From Candidatus Magasanikiibacteriota bacterium (GTDB lineage: Bacteria; Patescibacteriota; Patescibacteriia; Magasanikbacterales; GWA2-37-8), in NCBI GenBank assembly GCA_023246715.1, contig JAHFHZ010000001.1:1-48570 (forward strand): DNA of 48,570 bases, written 5' to 3'. This document shows positions 44,959 to 48,570 of this stretch, piece by piece. Numbering within the stretch: position 1 is the stretch's first letter; each line of letters starts with the position of its first letter. The notes beneath the pieces are model-generated. The model made no database searches and had not been told where the DNA came from. It worked only from the letters and a program-made list of their open reading frames with translations. The translations under genes and the position numbers were made by a program.

Positions 44959-46983
44959 ATGAAAAAAATTGTTGAACAGGCAGTAAAAGCCTGCATTTAC
45001 TTGTCGTTTTTCGTGCCGTTGGTGATGTTGCCCTCATCGTTTATTTTTCCCTTTATCGTGCCTAAGGTATTGATTTTACGCTCATTGATCGAACTCATGC
45101 TTGGCGGGTACGGGTTATTGTTAATTATTAACTGGCAAGAATACCGACCACGCTTTACCCCGTTGAATATCGCTCTCGGGGTATTTTTACTTAGTTTTTT
45201 TGCTTCAACGTTCGCGGGGGTGGATTCGTACCATAGTTTTTGGGATAACCACGAACGCATGCTTGGTCTGTTTACCATCATGCATTATGTGGCGTACTAC
45301 TTCGTGGCCAGCGCGGTGTTTAAAAATTGGTCGGAATGGATGGTGGCCTTGAAAGTTTTTTTGGTGGCCGGTTCGGTCGTTATGCTCCTGGGAGTTTTCC
45401 AGCGTTTGGTGGATGACACTTTACTACTCAACCAAAGCGGCAGTCGCGTGGCCAGCACACTCGGCAACCCAATTTACGTTGGTGGTTACGGATTATTTTT
45501 ATTTTTTGTCGCGTTTTTATTGTTCATGAAAGAAAAAAATACCCTATGGCGCTGGTTGATAGGCGCTATGGGTACCCTCGCCTTTTTGGGAATGGTATTT
45601 AGCGGGACGCGCGGTTCGATGTTTGGTTTTTTGGCTGGTTTAGGAGCAGTGGCGGTGGGGTACGCTTTGGCGTTAAAGCATAATCCAAAAATTCGTTTAA
45701 CATTGGGCATTGTGGTAGCGGTCGGCCTGATGATTTTTGGCGGTTTGTATTTAAACCGAACAAATCCGCTGGTTCGCAATATCCCCACACTGGGCAATTT
45801 ATTAAATTCGTCCCTCTATTCTGGTACGGGAAGTACTCGGTTGATTGCCTGGCAGATCGCGCTCTCGGGCTGGAAGGAGCGGCCTATTTTTGGTTGGGGT
45901 CCGAATAACTTCTTCTATGTTTTTAATAAATACTATAATCCTAAATCACTTGAACATGGGTATGGTGAAACTTGGTTTGATAATGCCCACAACATAGTCT
46001 TGAACACCCTCGCGGTGCAAGGATCGTTTGGACTCTTGGCGTATTTGGGTATTTTTGCAATTGGTATTTTGGTTTTGTGGCAAACCAAAGAGCAGCGGGA
46101 CAGAAATCCACACCTGGTGGTAATTGGCAGCGCTTTTTTATTAGCGCATTTGTTGCATAATGTTACGGTTTTTGAAGATCCAACTTCATATTTATACTTT
46201 GTTTTCTGGCTGGCAATGCTTAATCGGCTGGCGAGCGCCGAAGCCTATGAAGCCCCGTATCCAGCCGATCGAAATACTGGTTCGGTTTCAGCGGTGGCCT
46301 GCGGTGTGGTGACCCTGTTTGCGGTATGCATCTTTAATTATCAGCCGGCTAAGGCCAACATGATGACTTTGGAGACCCTGCTGACCCTGAACCGCGATCC
46401 CGCGGCTGGATCAAAGGCCGTGGCAACCACGCTTACATTAAGTTCGCCGCATATTGATGATATTCGCAGTGACTTAGCGCGTGAAACAATCCAGTTGCTT
46501 GGCGCTAATTACAGCAAGCTGCCAGCGGATCTATCAATGGAATTATTTAATACAATGTACGCGGCACTGAAGCAGAATGTGGAATTGCATCCATTTGATA
46601 TTCGGAATTATTTGTATTTGGGGCAGTTTGGCCAGGTTGGGTACCTGTTGACCAAGGATTTAACTTATATGGTGGAAGCGGAAAAATATTTGTCGATTGG
46701 TTTAAGTTATACGCCGCGACGTCAACAGTTTTTGTACACGCTTGGGAATATTAAATTGCAACTTGGTAAAGCCAACGAAGCCGCCCAATTGTTACAGCAG
46801 GCTTTAAACGACAACCCACGCATTGCGGAATCGTATTGGAGGCTCGCCTATATTTATCATTTAGCCGGACAACCAGACCAGGCCAGGTTTTTACTGTTGC
46901 AAGCGCACGAAAAAGGCCTGACGTTTGATTCGCAAGGCCAGCAAGTAGAGAAATTGATTTGGGCGACGAGTACCGTTAAATAG
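44959..46983 (+). CDS. O-antigen ligase/polymerase-like protein with C-terminal TPRs (paralogue)
   Basis: STRLIAWQIALSGWKERPIFGWGPNNFFYVF...DNAHNIVLNTLAVQGSFGLLAYLG; C-terminal TPRs. Confidence 0.88.
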   Translation: MKKIVEQAVKACIYLSFFVPLVMLPSSFIFPFIVPKVLILRSLIELMLGGYGLLLIINWQEYRPRFTPLNIALGVFLLSFFASTFAGVDSYHSFWDNHERMLGLFTIMHYVAYYFVASAVFKNWSEWMVALKVFLVAGSVVMLLGVFQRLVDDTLLLNQSGSRVASTLGNPIYVGGYGLFLFFVAFLLFMKEKNTLWRWLIGAMGTLAFLGMVFSGTRGSMFGFLAGLGAVAVGYALALKHNPKIRLTLGIVVAVGLMIFGGLYLNRTNPLVRNIPTLGNLLNSSLYSGTGSTRLIAWQIALSGWKERPIFGWGPNNFFYVFNKYYNPKSLEHGYGETWFDNAHNIVLNTLAVQGSFGLLAYLGIFAIGILVLWQTKEQRDRNPHLVVIGSAFLLAHLLHNVTVFEDPTSYLYFVFWLAMLNRLASAEAYEAPYPADRNTGSVSAVACGVVTLFAVCIFNYQPAKANMMTLETLLTLNRDPAAGSKAVATTLTLSSPHIDDIRSDLARETIQLLGANYSKLPADLSMELFNTMYAALKQNVELHPFDIRNYLYLGQFGQVGYLLTKDLTYMVEAEKYLSIGLSYTPRRQQFLYTLGNIKLQLGKANEAAQLLQQALNDNPRIAESYWRLAYIYHLAGQPDQARFLLLQAHEKGLTFDSQGQQVEKLIWATSTVK

Positions 46984-48154
46984 AACGGTAGAGAGTGGCT
47001 GTTTTGTGAAGCATGGCCGCGAGGGAAAATTTCTCACGATACAGCAGATTGGCGGCTTGAGCGTATAATTCCATTGCGGAGCGGCTCGCCAGCGCAAATT
47101 CAACCGCAGCCCCTAACGCTTTTGAGTTTTCGGAAGGAACCAGCAACCCCGTTTGCTGGTTTTTGATTAGGCCTGGCACGCCGCCTACCCCGGCGGCGAT
47201 TATTGGGATATTGGCCGATGCCGCTTCGAGTAGTACATACGGGAAGCCTTCTTTGCGCGAAGGCAAGACAAACAAATCAAAGGCGGGCAGCAGTGTTTCG
47301 GCGTTTGGAATGTTGCCAACCAAAGACACGATGTTTGTTAGGCTGTTTCTAACAATCAGAGCGTTCAATTTAGAGCGTTCCGGCCCGTCACCAATGATAA
47401 TTGTTTTAGTTGTATTGCGTAACCGTTCATTTTGAGCGATTGCGTGAATAAAAATATCAAGGCCTTTGGTGGGGTATAAATTGGCGGTAATGCCAATCAA
47501 AGTTGTTTGTTGCGTTATTTTGCCAAAACCAGCGGTAGTTTTTTTATTTAAAATTTCACGAGCTTCAGATTGGCTGGGCAAGGACGTCGGATTAAGCCCC
47601 AAGGAGATGAGAGTTATTTTTCCACTCGGAATCCTGAGCCGTAATCCTGTTTCGCGGTCTTGTTCGGAAATCACTATCACCATACTTTTTTTTCGACTGG
47701 TGAGTTGTTCCAACCAACGATAGGCCAACCGTTTGAGCGGGTTGCCCGGCTCATTAAATACCCAACCATGAACCGTATATATTAATTTCAGCGGACGTTC
47801 GGCCAGGCGGTGAATAAATAATACTGCTATCGTACCGACGATGCTTGTTTTAGAACTATTCAAGTGAACGCAGGCTGGTTGTAGACGGTCGTATAACTTG
47901 GCTATTTCCACTACCGCCAAAGTATCGTGGTATGGAGAAATTGCGCGTACCAAATGGCGAAGCTGAACAACGGCTATTTTGCCGCGCCAAGCTGGTTCGG
48001 AAAGTTTATTTTGTAAATCCCGCGGGCCGAGTGGTTCACCAACGGCGACGGTAATATCAAAGTCAGTGGCCAGTTGCGTGGCCAAATCAAACACGTAGCG
48101 TTGCGCGCCTCCCCAGGCGCCTTGCGTGATAATGTAAAGTATTTTTTTACGCAT
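46976..48154 (-). CDS. Glycosyltransferase family 4
   Basis: YIITQGAWGGAQRYVFDLA...LPSRKEGFPYVLLEAASANIPIIAAGVGGVPGLI. Confidence 0.92.
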   Translation of the reverse strand: MRKKILYIITQGAWGGAQRYVFDLATQLATDFDITVAVGEPLGPRDLQNKLSEPAWRGKIAVVQLRHLVRAISPYHDTLAVVEIAKLYDRLQPACVHLNSSKTSIVGTIAVLFIHRLAERPLKLIYTVHGWVFNEPGNPLKRLAYRWLEQLTSRKKSMVIVISEQDRETGLRLRIPSGKITLISLGLNPTSLPSQSEAREILNKKTTAGFGKITQQTTLIGITANLYPTKGLDIFIHAIAQNERLRNTTKTIIIGDGPERSKLNALIVRNSLTNIVSLVGNIPNAETLLPAFDLFVLPSRKEGFPYVLLEAASANIPIIAAGVGGVPGLIKNQQTGLLVPSENSKALGAAVEFALASRSAMELYAQAANLLYREKFSLAAMLHKTATLYRSI

Positions 48155-48214
48155 AAAATGTTGACTTTTTTGGCTTTTTATAGGATACTATAGCTACTTA
48201 CTTTAAGCAATTTT

Positions 48215-48570
48215 ATGCGTATTTTGGTAACCGGCGGAGCGGGATTCATTGGGTCGCATTTGTGTGATCGGCTAATCCAGGATGGGCATGCTGTGCTGTG
48301 TGTTGATAATCTTTTTACCGGTTCGGAACGCAACGTTGCTCAATTGAGTAGTCGCCAAAATTTTTCGTTTATCCATCACGATATAGTTGATCCGCTGTAT
48401 GTGGAAGGAGTGATTGATCAGATTTATAATCTGGCCTGTCCGGCTTCACCGGTGCAATATCAACAAAATCCGGTGCATACGATTAAAGCCAGTACGCTTG
48501 GCGTAATTAACATGCTTGGTTTGGCTCGCAAACACGGCGCGCGTATTTTGCAAACTTCCACTTCCGAAGT
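48215..48570 (+). CDS. NAD-dependent epimerase (UDP-glucuronate decarboxylase-like), truncated by window end
   Basis: [41 protein letters not shown]...[35 protein letters not shown]...LQTSTSEV. Confidence 0.93.
   Translation, partial: MRILVTGGAGFIGSHLCDRLIQDGHAVLCVDNLFTGSERNVAQLSSRQNFSFIHHDIVDPLYVEGVIDQIYNLACPASPVQYQQNPVHTIKASTLGVINMLGLARKHGARILQTSTSE

Overview
The window looks like a chromosomal segment of a Candidate Phyla Radiation (Patescibacteria) genome. Evidence: a 16S rRNA gene with insertions and a 515F-site mismatch, rpsP-khpA-trmD without rimM, VanW/DUF5667/DUF5666-type proteins, a large S-layer-like protein, and O-antigen-ligase/TPR and glycosyltransferase genes. Core genes include clpP, an nrnA-like DHH gene, smc, rpsP, khpA, trmD, elp3 and metK, plus two tRNA-Val genes and a 16S gene with no 23S after it in the following ~33 kb. 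The signals most worth follow-up are: (1) a complete type-III hammerhead ribozyme motif at 26886-26948; (2) one ~65-bp palindromic repeat present both in-frame inside trmD and inside the V1 helix of the 16S gene (Rickettsia-palindromic-element-like), plus a second AT-rich palindromic insertion near 16S helix 39; (3) an ORF-less transcription unit at ~4676-4980 (minus strand) with a consensus promoter, nested helices and a strong terminator; (4) an Elp3 gene head-to-head, with zero bases between start codons, with a Trm9/ALKBH8-like methyltransferase gene, suggesting a wobble-uridine mcm5U module; (5) several isolated GC-rich genes with strong Shine-Dalgarno sequences and structured leaders scattered among AT-richer native genes; (6) a duplicated tRNA-Val 3' end bounding a 168-bp hairpin cassette; and (7) a 34-bp perfect operator-like palindrome beside an HTH regulator. 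All calls were made by eye from sequence and the ORF track; no database or folding program was run.
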